Source: DASXUX01 sp036504595
GTDB lineage: Bacteria; Planctomycetota; SZUA-567; H5-PLA8
Direction of reading: 5' to 3'
Assembly: GCA_036504595.1 (NCBI GenBank)
Contig: DASXUX010000109.1
Span: 186,001-250,000 of the forward strand
DNA: 64,000 bases
The notes beneath the pieces are model-generated. The model was not told the DNA's origin, searched no databases, and worked only from the letters and a program-made list of their open reading frames with translations. Below are positions 24,903 through 34,191 of the stretch, piece by piece; the first letter of the stretch is position 1; each line of letters begins with the position of its first letter. The position numbers and the translations under genes are program-made.

Positions 24903-25028
24903 CGCGCGGGCTTCGACATAAGGTCCATCAATCTGCAATTTGAAATTTGCAATTCTCAATTTTCAATCATTCGGGCACCAACAGCATTGCAAATTGGCCA
25001 TTGAAAAATGCAAATTTCAAATTTCAGC

Positions 25029-27863
25029 CTAACGGTGCGATTCCTGGAAGTCCGCCGCCACAGCTTTGAGCAACCGCCGGACATTCAGCATTTTCTCCGG
25101 GTCGGTGACTTGTCCGCCGCCGACTTCCGAAATGTAGAAGACGTCGGTCACGAGGCCCTGATTGGTCGTAATCTTCGCGAAATGAATGTCGCAGCTCAAA
25201 TCCGCCAGCGCGCGGCTCAGGCCGTACAGCAAGCCGATGCGATCGCCGCAGATCACGTCCACGACCGTGTAGCGGTCGGAGAGTTTGTTATCGACGCGGA
25301 TCTGCGGATCGATACGCATGCTGACCAGCGGCGTGCGCGGAATGCGCCGCCGCGCGGCGTCGATTTTGGCCAGGAACCCGGCGGTGCCTTCGAGGCTGTC
25401 TTCAATCGTCCGAGCGACTTTCTCCCAGAAGTCCACGTCGGGCCGGCCGTAGTCCAGTCCCGGCGCGACGCGAAAATGATCGATGATCACGCCGTCCTGG
25501 CGCGTGTAGGCAATCGCCGAGATGACGCTGACGCCGGAACCCAAAAACGCGCCGCAGATCTGCGAGAAACGCTTCGGCCGGTCGCTCGACACGACCCAGA
25601 TGTCCACCAGGTCGCCGCTGCCGCGCACCGCCGCGACCGATTCCTTGCCGCTGCCGTGCATGCGCTTGAGCAGTTCCAGATGGAACAGCGCTTCCTCAAT
25701 GCTGACTTCCACCAAATACCGCGGCGGAACGCGCCGGCAGTGTTCGATTGCCAGTGCGCGCCCCAGTTCGTCTTTTTCGTTTGCCAGCAGCCGCGCTTCC
25801 AGAGCGCCCGGGTCATCGGAAGGCGGTTCGGTTTTCTCGGCTGTCTCGGACGCCTCAACCGCCGTGACCTCATCACTGCCCGTCGCGGGGATGAACTGCA
25901 GCACTCCTTTATAGAGTTCGGCCAGCAGTGCGTCCTTCCACATCGGATACGCGCCATGTCCAACGGCAATCGAGTCGCAATACGTCAACAGATAGAGGAG
26001 ATCGAGGCGCTCCTTCGTGCCGACCTGCTGAGCCATCTCTTGCAGCAGTTTGGGGTCGCTCGTGTCGCGCCGCTGGCTGACTTCGGAAAGCGTCAGGTGT
26101 TTCTGCACGAGGAAAATCAGCGTGCGCACGTCGGCGGCGCTCAGTCCGCACCGGTCGCCGATCTGCGGCAGCATCAGCGCACCGCGTTCGCTGTGGCCCG
26201 CCGCTCCGCGGCACTTGCCCAGGTCATGCAGCAGGCACGCCCACCTCAGCAGATGCGGGCGCGGCAGATTTTCCAGAATCCCGCGGCGGAACTGATCGTG
26301 CGTTTCGACGGATTGATACAGCCGGTCCACGGATTCGACGACCGTCAGCGTGTGTTCGTCCACGGTGTAGTCGTGGAATACGTCGCTGATGACCAAGCCT
26401 TCAATCTCGCTGAATTCCGGCAAGTACGCGCCCAACAGGCCGATGTCGCGCATCGAGCGCAGCGCTTCGGCCACGTTGTCGCGCGAGCGCATCAGCGACG
26501 CGAAATACTGCCGCACTTCCACGTGGCTGCGCAGAGCGTCATTGGTCTCCGGCAAGCGCTTCCGAATGGCTTCGGCGACGTCCTGGCTGACAGAAATGTT
26601 CAGGCGAGCGGCGTGCAAGTACGCTCGAAACGCCGGTTCAATCCAATCGGCCTGCTGAAACAGCTCGCCGCGCGTCGAGTACAGGTAATCGCCGATGCGC
26701 GTAAAATCATCATCGACCGCGCGCCGGCGCAGTTTTTCAATGTCGCGCGAGGCCACTGCGCGTTCTTCCAGGTAGCGGCGCGTGACGGTGTGAGCCAAGC
26801 GGTGCACGGCTGTCGCGGCGCGGTAGTAATCGCGCAGAAGCTGCTCATAGCCTTTCAGATCGCCCTGCGGTTCGTACTGCAGGTCTTCGGCGACCGCCTG
26901 CTGCATGGCAAAGTCCAGCACGTCCTGTTTGCGGCGGCAAAGGCTGTGCAGGGAGTTGCGGAAGGTCAGCAGGCGCTCATAACCGGCGCGAGCCTCCTCG
27001 ATCGCCGCATCCGAAACGAGCGGACGGTTGTTGAGCCGCGGCAAGTGGCCGGAAAGCTGGCTGGCGCGATCGATCCACAGAGCAAGCTGGAAATCGCGCA
27101 GCGCGCCAGGGCTATCTTTTACATTCGGCTGCGTGCGATAAACGGAGTGGCCCTGCCAGCGCCGCAGCGATTCTTCGAACTTCGCATCAACGAATATCCG
27201 GCCGCGCCGCTTGAAGAAATCCGGCACCTCCTGGTTGTAGAACGAATCGGCGAGCTCGCGATCGCCCGTAATGAAGCGCGCCTCCAGAACGGCGGTGGCC
27301 GTTTCCAGAGCGCTGTCGCCGGCGGCGGCGTCTTCCATCGCCTGGATGCATTGCGCGGCCGAACGCACAGCGTGTCCGACCTGCCAGCCGGCATCCCACA
27401 GTGGGCGCAGCAGATTGCCCACGATCGATTCGAGCCGGCGCTCCGTCAGTTGCGAATCGTGCAGCAGCAGCAGGTCTATGTCCGAATACGGCGCCATTTC
27501 GCGGCGGCCAAAGCTGCCCATCGCCAGCAGCGCGACCCCGCGGCAGGGATCGGGGTTCTGCACGGCGGGCACGCCCGGCGGAGTATCCGCGATATCCGCT
27601 CGCCGCGTGGCGAAGGCCAGGATCATTTCGAGCAGGCGGTCGGCGGTGTCCGAAAGAAGCTGCCCCGCGGCGCGTCCGCCTTGCGCTCGATTGATCTCCG
27701 CCGCCGTTGCGCGCGTGCTGTTCCAGGCATTTTTCAGCGCAGCGATGAAGCTGATTCCCGGCGAAGCGTTTTCGGGCAGTTTGGCCAGAGCTTCCTTGAC
27801 GGCTTCGATGGGGTCCGGTTGAGTCGAAGGTGGAGGAGGATTAAGCGGCGCATTCATAACCAT
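25029..27863 (-). CDS. glnD: [protein-PII] uridylyltransferase / uridylyl-removing enzyme
   Basis: 944 residues. It senses glutamine and adds or removes UMP on PII proteins, the top of the nitrogen-control cascade. The nucleotidyltransferase motif GSFGRREMAPYSDIDLLLL lies near residue 110. The HD hydrolase motif is CLLHDLGK (about 540) and two ACT domains lie near the C-terminus (VVSSDRPKRFSQICGAFL and VDVICGDRIGLLYGLSRAL). All four domains are present, so it should be bifunctional. An acidic/Pro linker (TAEKTEPPSDDPG) precedes the ACT part. Start 27863 or 27857. gdhA at 60885 is the other nitrogen gene here; no PII gene is in view. Confidence 0.95.
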   Translation of the reverse strand: MVMNAPLNPPPPSTQPDPIEAVKEALAKLPENASPGISFIAALKNAWNSTRATAAEINRAQGGRAAGQLLSDTADRLLEMILAFATRRADIADTPPGVPAVQNPDPCRGVALLAMGSFGRREMAPYSDIDLLLLHDSQLTERRLESIVGNLLRPLWDAGWQVGHAVRSAAQCIQAMEDAAAGDSALETATAVLEARFITGDRELADSFYNQEVPDFFKRRGRIFVDAKFEESLRRWQGHSVYRTQPNVKDSPGALRDFQLALWIDRASQLSGHLPRLNNRPLVSDAAIEEARAGYERLLTFRNSLHSLCRRKQDVLDFAMQQAVAEDLQYEPQGDLKGYEQLLRDYYRAATAVHRLAHTVTRRYLEERAVASRDIEKLRRRAVDDDFTRIGDYLYSTRGELFQQADWIEPAFRAYLHAARLNISVSQDVAEAIRKRLPETNDALRSHVEVRQYFASLMRSRDNVAEALRSMRDIGLLGAYLPEFSEIEGLVISDVFHDYTVDEHTLTVVESVDRLYQSVETHDQFRRGILENLPRPHLLRWACLLHDLGKCRGAAGHSERGALMLPQIGDRCGLSAADVRTLIFLVQKHLTLSEVSQRRDTSDPKLLQEMAQQVGTKERLDLLYLLTYCDSIAVGHGAYPMWKDALLAELYKGVLQFIPATGSDEVTAVEASETAEKTEPPSDDPGALEARLLANEKDELGRALAIEHCRRVPPRYLVEVSIEEALFHLELLKRMHGSGKESVAAVRGSGDLVDIWVVSSDRPKRFSQICGAFLGSGVSVISAIAYTRQDGVIIDHFRVAPGLDYGRPDVDFWEKVARTIEDSLEGTAGFLAKIDAARRRIPRTPLVSMRIDPQIRVDNKLSDRYTVVDVICGDRIGLLYGLSRALADLSCDIHFAKITTNQGLVTDVFYISEVGGGQVTDPEKMLNVRRLLKAVAADFQESHR

Positions 27864-28347
27864 AAACTAGCCGAGAGGAGCGGGGGACGAAATTCAAAAT
27901 TCAAAATGAAACATTCGCAACGGTTCAGTCCCCAGTTGGTCGTATGCCCGTCTTGTGCGAGCGGTCCTTAACTGCTTTCACCACAGAGTCACAGAGAACA
28001 CAGAGGGGCACAGAGAAAGAATAGAATCAAAAGAAACTCTGTGAAACTCCGCGTCCTCTGTGACTCTGTGTTGAACGCTGTTCTTCTGTGCCGGACTGAA
28101 CGTTTACGAAAATTAAAAAACTCGCGCGAGACAGCGAGCGGCAATGGAAAACGGGGCGATCTTCAGGTCAAGTCGTGCCAGAGCAATCAGAAGCTCTGTG
28201 ATGCGCAGAAGGCGATGAATGAGAAGAACGAGTCGAAGGGCATGCAGTTCTGGCGTAGCCTCGCAGTGTGCCTGCCGTTATTCTGAAGGGCGATCAAGCG
28301 CCAGCCGTCTTACTCCGCGGGCACAGGAACATCGGAACCGGCCATTC
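27864..28347. repeat. 484-bp gap with inverted CACAGAG tracts
   Basis: No convincing gene. A CACAGAGTCACAGAGAACACAGAGG tract (27981-28013) and its inverted relative CTCCGCGTCCTCTGTGACTCTGTG (28047-28070) can form a long hairpin. AATTCAAAATTCAAAATG lies at 27891-27907. The rest (28071-28347) is unique sequence between divergent glnD and the parvulin gene and should contain both promoters; I could not pick convincing boxes. Confidence 0.6.
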
Positions 28348-29481
28348 ATGTCCAACATGCGGGCGTTCATTCTATTTTGCGGCGCAGCCCTGGTCGCGTC
28401 GGCTTGGTGCGGCGATGAGCCGCCGAAGGCGTTTGACCTTTCGGACGAGGTCGTCTGCAAGATCAACACCGAGTCCGTGAGCAAACGGCAGATCGAAGAG
28501 CGCATGGAGGAGATCGTCATGCGCCTGCTGGCCTGGAAGAAGGCGCAGGAGGATTCCGGCCAGTGGAACGACGCCACGCGCAAGCAATTCGACGAATTAT
28601 ATATTCCGCCGTTCCGCGATGCGCTCCGCCGCGTGGTCCGCGAGCGCCTGATGCTGCAAGACGTCAAGAAGGACAAGGCGAAGTTCCAGATCGATGAACG
28701 CGCCTACGAAAAGCGGCTGGGCGAGACGGTTGAACGCCTGCGCAAAGACGGACTGCTCGGCGGCAAGAATTTCACCATGGCCGAAGTGCAGAAGCGCATC
28801 CGCGAAAACATGCTGCTCGACAACTTCCGCGGCCAGTTCGCGATGTTTCTGGATTTTCCGACGCGGCCGGAAGTGACGCGCCGTTACGAGCAAAACGTCG
28901 AGCGCTATCAGCGCAAGGCTGGCGTCAAGGTGCGGCTGATCCGTATCGACCGCTTTGTCACGGATCCGCTGACCGGCCGGCAAAAGGCAAACCAGAAGGC
29001 GTTCGAAGATGCGACGCGGCTGCGCGAAGACATCGTCAGTGGCGGCGGCCGCTTTGACGAAATCGCCCGGCAGCGTTCGAACGATGAGGAATCCAAGTCT
29101 CGCGGCGGCCTGATCGTCATCAACGGCAAAGACACCTACATCGATCCGGACAGCTACAATCCAAAGCTCGCCGATGCGGTCCGCGAACTGAAAGCGGGCG
29201 AGATCAGCAAAATTTTCCCGTTGGGAGAAAGCTGGGCCTTCGCGCTGGTGGAAGAACGCCGCCCAGCCGGTGCGATCCCCCTGATGGAGATCTACGACGA
29301 CATCTATCGCGAGCTTTTTCAGCACAAGACACACGTGAAGGAAGACGAGTGGTTCCGAAAGACGCTCTCAAAGAGCCTCGTCGTCCAGGTCGTGGAGGGC
29401 AAAGAAACGACGCTGCCGGTGGAGTTCTTCTTCCCCGACGACGCGCAAAACCGCCCGACCGAAGTCGCGAAACCGAAATAG
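28348..29481 (+). CDS. periplasmic SurA/PpiC-type peptidyl-prolyl isomerase
   Basis: 377 residues with an N-terminal signal (MRAFILFCGAALVASAWC|GDE; the Cys could also make it a lipoprotein). The helical SurA-like N-domain (about 30-190) has KINTESVSKRQIEERM. A single parvulin domain (about 205-310) carries FDEIARQRSNDEESKSRGG, the typical DFA..YS.D....GG block, and ELKAGEISKIFPL. Such chaperones fold outer-membrane or secreted proteins. Start ATG 28348 or 28357. Confidence 0.85.
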   Translation: MSNMRAFILFCGAALVASAWCGDEPPKAFDLSDEVVCKINTESVSKRQIEERMEEIVMRLLAWKKAQEDSGQWNDATRKQFDELYIPPFRDALRRVVRERLMLQDVKKDKAKFQIDERAYEKRLGETVERLRKDGLLGGKNFTMAEVQKRIRENMLLDNFRGQFAMFLDFPTRPEVTRRYEQNVERYQRKAGVKVRLIRIDRFVTDPLTGRQKANQKAFEDATRLREDIVSGGGRFDEIARQRSNDEESKSRGGLIVINGKDTYIDPDSYNPKLADAVRELKAGEISKIFPLGESWAFALVEERRPAGAIPLMEIYDDIYRELFQHKTHVKEDEWFRKTLSKSLVVQVVEGKETTLPVEFFFPDDAQNRPTEVAKPK

Positions 29482-29580
29482 CGTGTGACGAGTGACGAGG
29501 GACGAGGGACGGGTGATGCGGCGATTGCGTTGCGACGTTGTTCTTTGACGCGCCGCGCATCCGCGCTTAGCTTCTTCGAA

Positions 29581-29748
29581 ATGTCCGAGCCAGATCATAT
29601 GCCGCCGCGTTCAATACTCCCCTGGATCGTTCTGGCCTTGTGGCTGATATGGCTGGCGACTCTGATCTGTCTTAGCCGCAACGAATGGGGACGGCCGCGG
29701 CCGGTCTATCAGCGCGTGCCGCCCAGCCAGGTACAGCAGGAGAAGTAA
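29581..29748 (+). CDS. small single-span membrane protein
   Basis: 55 residues with one clear hydrophobic helix (PWIVLALWLIWLATLICL) and a basic tail. The stop codon overlaps the ATG of the uracil-DNA glycosylase gene (TAATG), so the two are coupled. The upstream site is weak; the second Met at residue 8 could be used. The function is unknown. Confidence 0.6.
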   Translation: MSEPDHMPPRSILPWIVLALWLIWLATLICLSRNEWGRPRPVYQRVPPSQVQQEK

Positions 29749-30566
29749 TGGCCGCTCTCGAAGACAATCCGCCTCTCACCGGTTCGGCGCTGCGGCAGGC
29801 GCTGGTGGCACGCTTGCGTTTTGAGCAGGCCATGGGCGTGGAGAGTGTGCGCGCCGTGGCCCTTGCCCCGCGGCAGCCGAGCGCCAGCGAAAAATCGGCA
29901 GACGCCCCGAAGCCCGCCTCAGCCGCGACGCAGAGTGCGCCCGCCGCTCCGGCAGAGACGCCCGCGGTACTTGTTGCGACGTCCGTGAGCGAACCGCTTA
30001 GTGCTGACAAGGAACAGCGCTGGAACCAGCTTGAGGCCGCGGCGCTGGCCTGTACCAAGTGTCCCTTGCACTCCGGCCGGACGAAGGTCGTGTTTGGCTG
30101 CGGGAACCGGCAGGCGAAGCTCGTCTTTGTCGGTGAAGGCCCGGGAGCGGACGAAGACCGGCAGGGCATTCCGTTTGTCGGCGCCGCTGGCCAGTTGCTC
30201 AACAAGATCATCGCCGCGATGAAACTGGCGCGCGAGGAAGTCTACATCTGCAACGTCGTCAAATGCCGCCCGCCCGGAAATCGCACGCCTCTGCCCGACG
30301 AAGCCGAAGCCTGCTGGACGTATCTGTCGCAACAGCTCGAACTGATTTCTCCGAAAGTCATCGTGGCGCTCGGCGCACCCGCGGCGCAGCGGCTGCTGCA
30401 AACCACGCAAGGCATCACGCGTCTGCGCGGGCACTGGTACGCGTACAAAGGCATTCCGCTCATGCCGACCTTCCATCCCGCTTTCCTGCTGCGCGCATAC
30501 ACAAACGAAAACCGCATGGCCGTCTGGGACGACATGAAGAAAGTAATGGAGAAACTCAAAGTCTAG
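29748..30566 (+). CDS. family 4 uracil-DNA glycosylase (Fe-S)
   Basis: 272 residues. Removes uracil from DNA in base-excision repair. After a poorly conserved Ala/Pro-rich N-terminal 90 residues, the catalytic domain shows CTKCPLH, GEGPGADEDRQGIPFVGAAGQLL (motif A, split here as GEGPGADED plus GIPFVG), CNVVKCRPPGN and the late FHPAFLLR (motif B). CxxC plus the Cys of NVVKC and EAC provide the four ligands of the family 4 [4Fe-4S] cluster. The ATG overlaps the upstream stop, with AGGAG nearby. The N-terminal extension is longer than usual. Confidence 0.93.
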   Translation: MAALEDNPPLTGSALRQALVARLRFEQAMGVESVRAVALAPRQPSASEKSADAPKPASAATQSAPAAPAETPAVLVATSVSEPLSADKEQRWNQLEAAALACTKCPLHSGRTKVVFGCGNRQAKLVFVGEGPGADEDRQGIPFVGAAGQLLNKIIAAMKLAREEVYICNVVKCRPPGNRTPLPDEAEACWTYLSQQLELISPKVIVALGAPAAQRLLQTTQGITRLRGHWYAYKGIPLMPTFHPAFLLRAYTNENRMAVWDDMKKVMEKLKV

Positions 30567-30683
30567 TGCTGAGTTATGAGTGCCGGTCCCCCTTGAATGG
30601 GCTGCATTTGGCGGTACAACAATTTTTGCGCGGTTCGTAAGGCGCAAGAATTCCGGGGTATCGGGATGCTTTCGGCAGGCTTT

Positions 30684-30692
30684 TGCTATTAT
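30684..30692 (+). promoter_or_regulatory. extended -10 promoter candidate for the pdh operon
   Basis: TGCTATTAT, a TG-extended -10 box, lies 57 bases before ATG 30749 in an AT-rich spot. No good -35 box is visible, as is common for extended -10 promoters. Position supports control of the three pdh genes. Confidence 0.35.
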
Positions 30693-30748
30693 ATGTCGAG
30701 GCGCGGAGAAGCAGCATGCACGCGATTCTTGAAAGTGGGAGCCATGAA

Positions 30749-31789
30749 ATGAGTGCCGAGCCGGCATTGAAACCGCCGCACGCCGAGCCGGCGGCAATCC
30801 CCGTCGGCGAATTGACGGCGCTTTACCAGAAAATGCTTCGGATCCGGCGTTTTGAAGAAGCAGCATTTCAGCAATATCAAAAGGGCGCCATTGTCGGATT
30901 CTGCCATCTTTATATCGGCCAGGAAGCGGTCGCGGTCGGCGCGCTTTCAGTGCTGCGTCACGGCGACAAGGTGCTCACCGGCTACCGGGATCACGGACAC
31001 GCGCTGGCGCTCGGAATTCCCGATGATGTGCTGATGTCGGAGCTTTTTGGCAAAAGCACCGGGCTGTGCAAAGGCAAGGGCGGCTCCATGCACTTTTTCA
31101 GTGCCGAGGCCGGTCTGCTGGGCGGAAATGGAATCGTCGGCAGCCATGTCCCGGTGGCCACCGGCGCGGCGTTCGCGCAGAAATATCAACAAAATGGCGG
31201 GGTCACGCTGTGCTTCTTCGGTGACGGAGCCGCTCAGCAGGGGGCGGTGCACGAGGCCATGAACATGGCCGGCTTGTGGCGATTGCCGATCATCTTCATC
31301 GTCGAGAACAATCGTTACGGCATGGGCACGTCCGTTGAGCGCTCCAGCGCGATCAAGGACTTCTACCTGCGCGCGGCGGCGTACAACTTCCCCGGAACGG
31401 TCTGCAACGGGATGGATCTGTTTGACGTTCGGGCGAAAGTCGCGGCGGCCGTCGATCTGGCGCGCAAGCACAACACGCCTTGCCTGATCGAAGCCAAGAC
31501 CTATCGATATCGCGGGCATTCCATGTCCGATCCGGCGCTGTATCGAACGCCGGCGGAGGTCGAACAGTTCAAGCATCAGGATCCGATTCTGCTGGTCAAA
31601 TCGGCGCTGCTCAAGCGTGGCGTTTCCGAACCCGATCTCGAGGAAATGGACAAGACCGCCAAAGCTGAAGCTCGCAAGGCGGTCGAGGTCGCTGCGGCCA
31701 GTCCCGAGCCCGAACTCAGCGAACTCACCCAGAACGTTTATGCTCGGCCGTGGGGACCGGACCTGCTGCCCCGCATAGAACTGCCCTGA
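30749..31789 (+). CDS. pdhA: pyruvate dehydrogenase E1 component, alpha subunit
   Basis: 346 residues (357 if ATG 30716 is used; both have a GGAG-type site seven bases upstream). Thiamin-diphosphate-dependent decarboxylation of pyruvate. Conserved features: YQKMLRIRRFEE, GFCHLYIGQEAVAVG, YRDHGHALA, GKGGSMH, and the ThDP motif GDGAAQQGAVHEAMN...ENNRYGMGT, ending in RYRGHSMSDPALYR with the phosphorylation-loop-like region. It is the first gene of a tight E1-alpha/E1-beta/E2 operon. Confidence 0.95.
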   Translation: MSAEPALKPPHAEPAAIPVGELTALYQKMLRIRRFEEAAFQQYQKGAIVGFCHLYIGQEAVAVGALSVLRHGDKVLTGYRDHGHALALGIPDDVLMSELFGKSTGLCKGKGGSMHFFSAEAGLLGGNGIVGSHVPVATGAAFAQKYQQNGGVTLCFFGDGAAQQGAVHEAMNMAGLWRLPIIFIVENNRYGMGTSVERSSAIKDFYLRAAAYNFPGTVCNGMDLFDVRAKVAAAVDLARKHNTPCLIEAKTYRYRGHSMSDPALYRTPAEVEQFKHQDPILLVKSALLKRGVSEPDLEEMDKTAKAEARKAVEVAAASPEPELSELTQNVYARPWGPDLLPRIELP

Positions 31790-31822
31790 ACTCACTCCGC
31801 CGCCCATCGGGAATCTCTCATC

Positions 31823-32803
31823 ATGCCTGTCATGGAATACCGCGAAGCACTTCACGATGCGCTGGCCGAGGAAATGGAGCGGGACGAGCGCGTTTTTCTC
31901 ATGGGTGAGGAAGTCGCTGAGTACCAGGGCGCGTACAAAGTTTCCAAAGGACTGCTGGAGCGCTTTGGCCCCAAGCGCGTCATCGACACGCCCATTACCG
32001 AAAACGGCTTCGTTGGCATCGGCGTCGGTTCGGCCATGTCGGGCCTCAAGCCCGTGATCGAAGTGATGACCTGGAACTTCTCGCTCGTGGCCTTCGACCA
32101 GATCATTTCGAATGCATCGAAGACGCTTTACATGTCCGGCGGCCAGTTCAAAGTTCCCATGGTCATCCGCGGCCCCGGCGGAGCGGTGCAGGGCCTCGGC
32201 GCGCAGCATTCGCAATCGCTCGAGGGAATCTTCGCGCATTTTCCGGGGCTGAAGGTCGCCCTTCCCGCCACCGGAGCCGATGCGAAGGGCCTGCTGAAAA
32301 CAGCGATCCGCGACGAGGATCCCGTCGTCTTCATCGAAAGCGAAGCGCTTTACGGGAAAAAGTTCGAAGTGCCCGACGGTGAACTGCTCATCCCGTTCGG
32401 GCAGGCCGAAATCGTCCGCCCCGGCACAGACGTGACGATCGTCGCGCTTTCCAAACAGCGCCACACGGCCACCGCCGCGGCGGATGTGCTGGCCAAAGAA
32501 CACAACATCCAGGCGGAGGTGATCGACCCGCGCACGCTGCGGCCGTTCGACATCAACACGATTGCGCAGAGCGCCAGCAAGACGCACCGCGTCGTTATTG
32601 TCGAGGAAACCTGGTACTGGTTCGGCGCCGGCGCGCAGATCGCCGAGAGCATCTACAAAGAGTGTTTCGACGAACTCGACGCCCCGATCGCTCGTGTCGC
32701 GTCCCTGGACGTGCCGATGCCCTATAGCACGAAGCTGGAGTTAGCGGTGCTTCCAAGCGTGGAGCGAGTGGTGAAGGCTGCGCGCGAGGTATTGTACGCA
32801 TAG
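31823..32803 (+). CDS. pdhB: pyruvate dehydrogenase E1 component, beta subunit
   Basis: 326 residues, standard length. The start MPVMEYREALHDALAEEMERD, GEEVAEYQGAYKVS and TPITENGFVGIGVGSAM (ThDP contact Glu) are textbook. C-terminal transketolase domain begins near PDGELLIPFGQAE and ends with LDVPMPYSTKLE. It pairs with E1-alpha 33 bases upstream to form the alpha2-beta2 E1. Confidence 0.95.
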   Translation: MPVMEYREALHDALAEEMERDERVFLMGEEVAEYQGAYKVSKGLLERFGPKRVIDTPITENGFVGIGVGSAMSGLKPVIEVMTWNFSLVAFDQIISNASKTLYMSGGQFKVPMVIRGPGGAVQGLGAQHSQSLEGIFAHFPGLKVALPATGADAKGLLKTAIRDEDPVVFIESEALYGKKFEVPDGELLIPFGQAEIVRPGTDVTIVALSKQRHTATAAADVLAKEHNIQAEVIDPRTLRPFDINTIAQSASKTHRVVIVEETWYWFGAGAQIAESIYKECFDELDAPIARVASLDVPMPYSTKLELAVLPSVERVVKAAREVLYA

Positions 32804-32821
32804 GTTTTCGCAGGAGGGGGA

Positions 32822-34117
32822 ATGGCTACTGAAGTACGCTTGGGCAAGCTTTCGCCCACGATGGAAACGGGCACTGTTAACCGCTGGCTGAAAAAGGAAG
32901 GCGAGAAGGTGTCCAGTGGCGACACGCTCGCCGAAGTGGAAACCGACAAAGCCGCCATGCCGCTCGAATCCTTCGAAGACGGCACGCTGCTGAAGATCAT
33001 TGTGCAGGCCGGCCAGACGGTTCCCGTCGATGCGCTCGTCGCCGTCATCGGCGAGCCCGGCGAAGACATTTCCGCGCTCCTCGCCGGTAGCGCCGGCCTC
33101 CGTGCCGGTGCCGCCGCGCCCGCGACACCGAAGAAGCCCGCCGCACCGCAAACAGTTCCCGCTGTCGCCGCACCCGCACCGGCCGCTGAACAAGCTCCGC
33201 GCAACGAAGCTCAAACTCCCGGCCCGCAGCCAGCGCCCGGTGGCCATGTGAAAGCCAGCCCGCTCGCGCGAAAAATCGCCGCCGAACGCGGCATCGATCT
33301 GAGCACCGTTCAGCCCAGCGGCCCCGGCGGTCGCATCATCGAACGCGATCTGGCGAAAGCGCGCCCGGGAACCGCTGCGCCCGCATTTGGCGCTCCCGCG
33401 CCTGTTGGTTTGCCGCCGCTCTCTGGCGGGGACGCGGACGTGCCGCTCAGCAACGTGCGCCAGACGATCGCTCGCCGCTTGACGCAGAGCAAACAGACGA
33501 TCCCGCACTGGTATTTGTATGCCGAAGTCGCGATGGAAAAGGCTCTGCAATTCCGCGAGGACCTCAACGCGCAGATCACCGACGACTCAAAAAAGATCAG
33601 CATCAATGATCTGATCATCAAGGTCGCCGCCGTCGCGCTTGCGCAGCATCCGAACGTGAACGCCGCGTTTAACCAGACGACGCTCCGCCGCTATGGTTCG
33701 GTGAGCATCGCCATTGCCGTCGCGACCGAAGAGGGCCTCTACGTGCCCGTGCTGAAAAACGTGGAACGGATGAACCTCAGCGCCATCTCCGCCGGCGTGA
33801 AAGAGCTCGCTCGCCGCACGCGCGACAAGCAGCTTAAGGCCGACGACATGGTCGGCTCCGGCTTCACGATCAGCAACCTCGGAATGTTCGGCGTCGATCA
33901 CTTCTTCGCGATCATCAACCCGCCCGAATCCGCGATCCTCGCCGTCGGCGCGATCAAAGCCAAACCCGTTGTGAACGCCGCGGGCCAGATCGTTGCCGGC
34001 AAGATGATGAACCTGAGTTTGTCCTGCGACCATCGCGTGATCGACGGCGTCGTCGGCGCGAAGTTCATGGCGACACTGAAGGAACTGTTGGAACATCCGG
34101 CCAAGATGCTGCTCTAA
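32822..34117 (+). CDS. pdhC: dihydrolipoamide acetyltransferase E2 of pyruvate dehydrogenase
   Basis: 431 residues. Lipoyl domain (1-80) has the lipoylated Lys in VETDKAAMPLESFED. An Ala/Pro linker follows, then the E1/E3-binding domain (KASPLARKIAAERGIDL...GPGGRIIERDL, about 142-180). The catalytic domain has the active-site LSCDHRVIDGVVGA near the end. A strong AGGAGGGGG site precedes the ATG. A palindromic repeat core (33086-33110) is translated inside the first linker as GSAGLRAGA. No E3 gene follows; dihydrolipoamide dehydrogenase must be elsewhere. Confidence 0.95.
   Translation: MATEVRLGKLSPTMETGTVNRWLKKEGEKVSSGDTLAEVETDKAAMPLESFEDGTLLKIIVQAGQTVPVDALVAVIGEPGEDISALLAGSAGLRAGAAAPATPKKPAAPQTVPAVAAPAPAAEQAPRNEAQTPGPQPAPGGHVKASPLARKIAAERGIDLSTVQPSGPGGRIIERDLAKARPGTAAPAFGAPAPVGLPPLSGGDADVPLSNVRQTIARRLTQSKQTIPHWYLYAEVAMEKALQFREDLNAQITDDSKKISINDLIIKVAAVALAQHPNVNAAFNQTTLRRYGSVSIAIAVATEEGLYVPVLKNVERMNLSAISAGVKELARRTRDKQLKADDMVGSGFTISNLGMFGVDHFFAIINPPESAILAVGAIKAKPVVNAAGQIVAGKMMNLSLSCDHRVIDGVVGAKFMATLKELLEHPAKMLL
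33086..33110 (+). repeat. palindromic repeat core in the E2 linker
   Basis: GGTAGCGCCGGCCTCCGTGCC plus GG, the same core as at 11055-11080, located in the flexible Ala/Pro linker where a small insertion would be harmless. Confidence 0.75.
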
Positions 34118-34124
34118 TGGATCG

Positions 34125-34178
34125 CCACAGAGGACACAGAACCGTGTTTTTCCTCTGTGTCCTCCGTGTCCTCTGTGG
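34125..34178. terminator. bidirectional terminator candidate made of CACAGAGG repeats
   Basis: AGGACACAGA (34131-34140) pairs perfectly with TCTGTGTCCT (34154-34163) around a loop containing five T. Outer CCACAGAG/CTCTGTGG arms add stability. It lies between convergent pdhC and the minus-strand gene ending at 34192. The terminator role is inferred; the T run is in the loop rather than after the stem. Confidence 0.45.
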
Positions 34179-34191
34179 TGAGAAGTTGCCG

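Noticed and set aside
25008..27971. 987-codon open frame antisense to glnD
   Set aside because: It mirrors glnD codon for codon, has an Arg/Gln/Val-rich composition with no domain, and glnD has all its motifs. It is a GC-bias shadow.
28041..28286. 81-codon frame between glnD and the parvulin gene
   Set aside because: It begins in a CACAGAG-type repeat, has no ribosome-binding site and no protein-like hydrophobic pattern.
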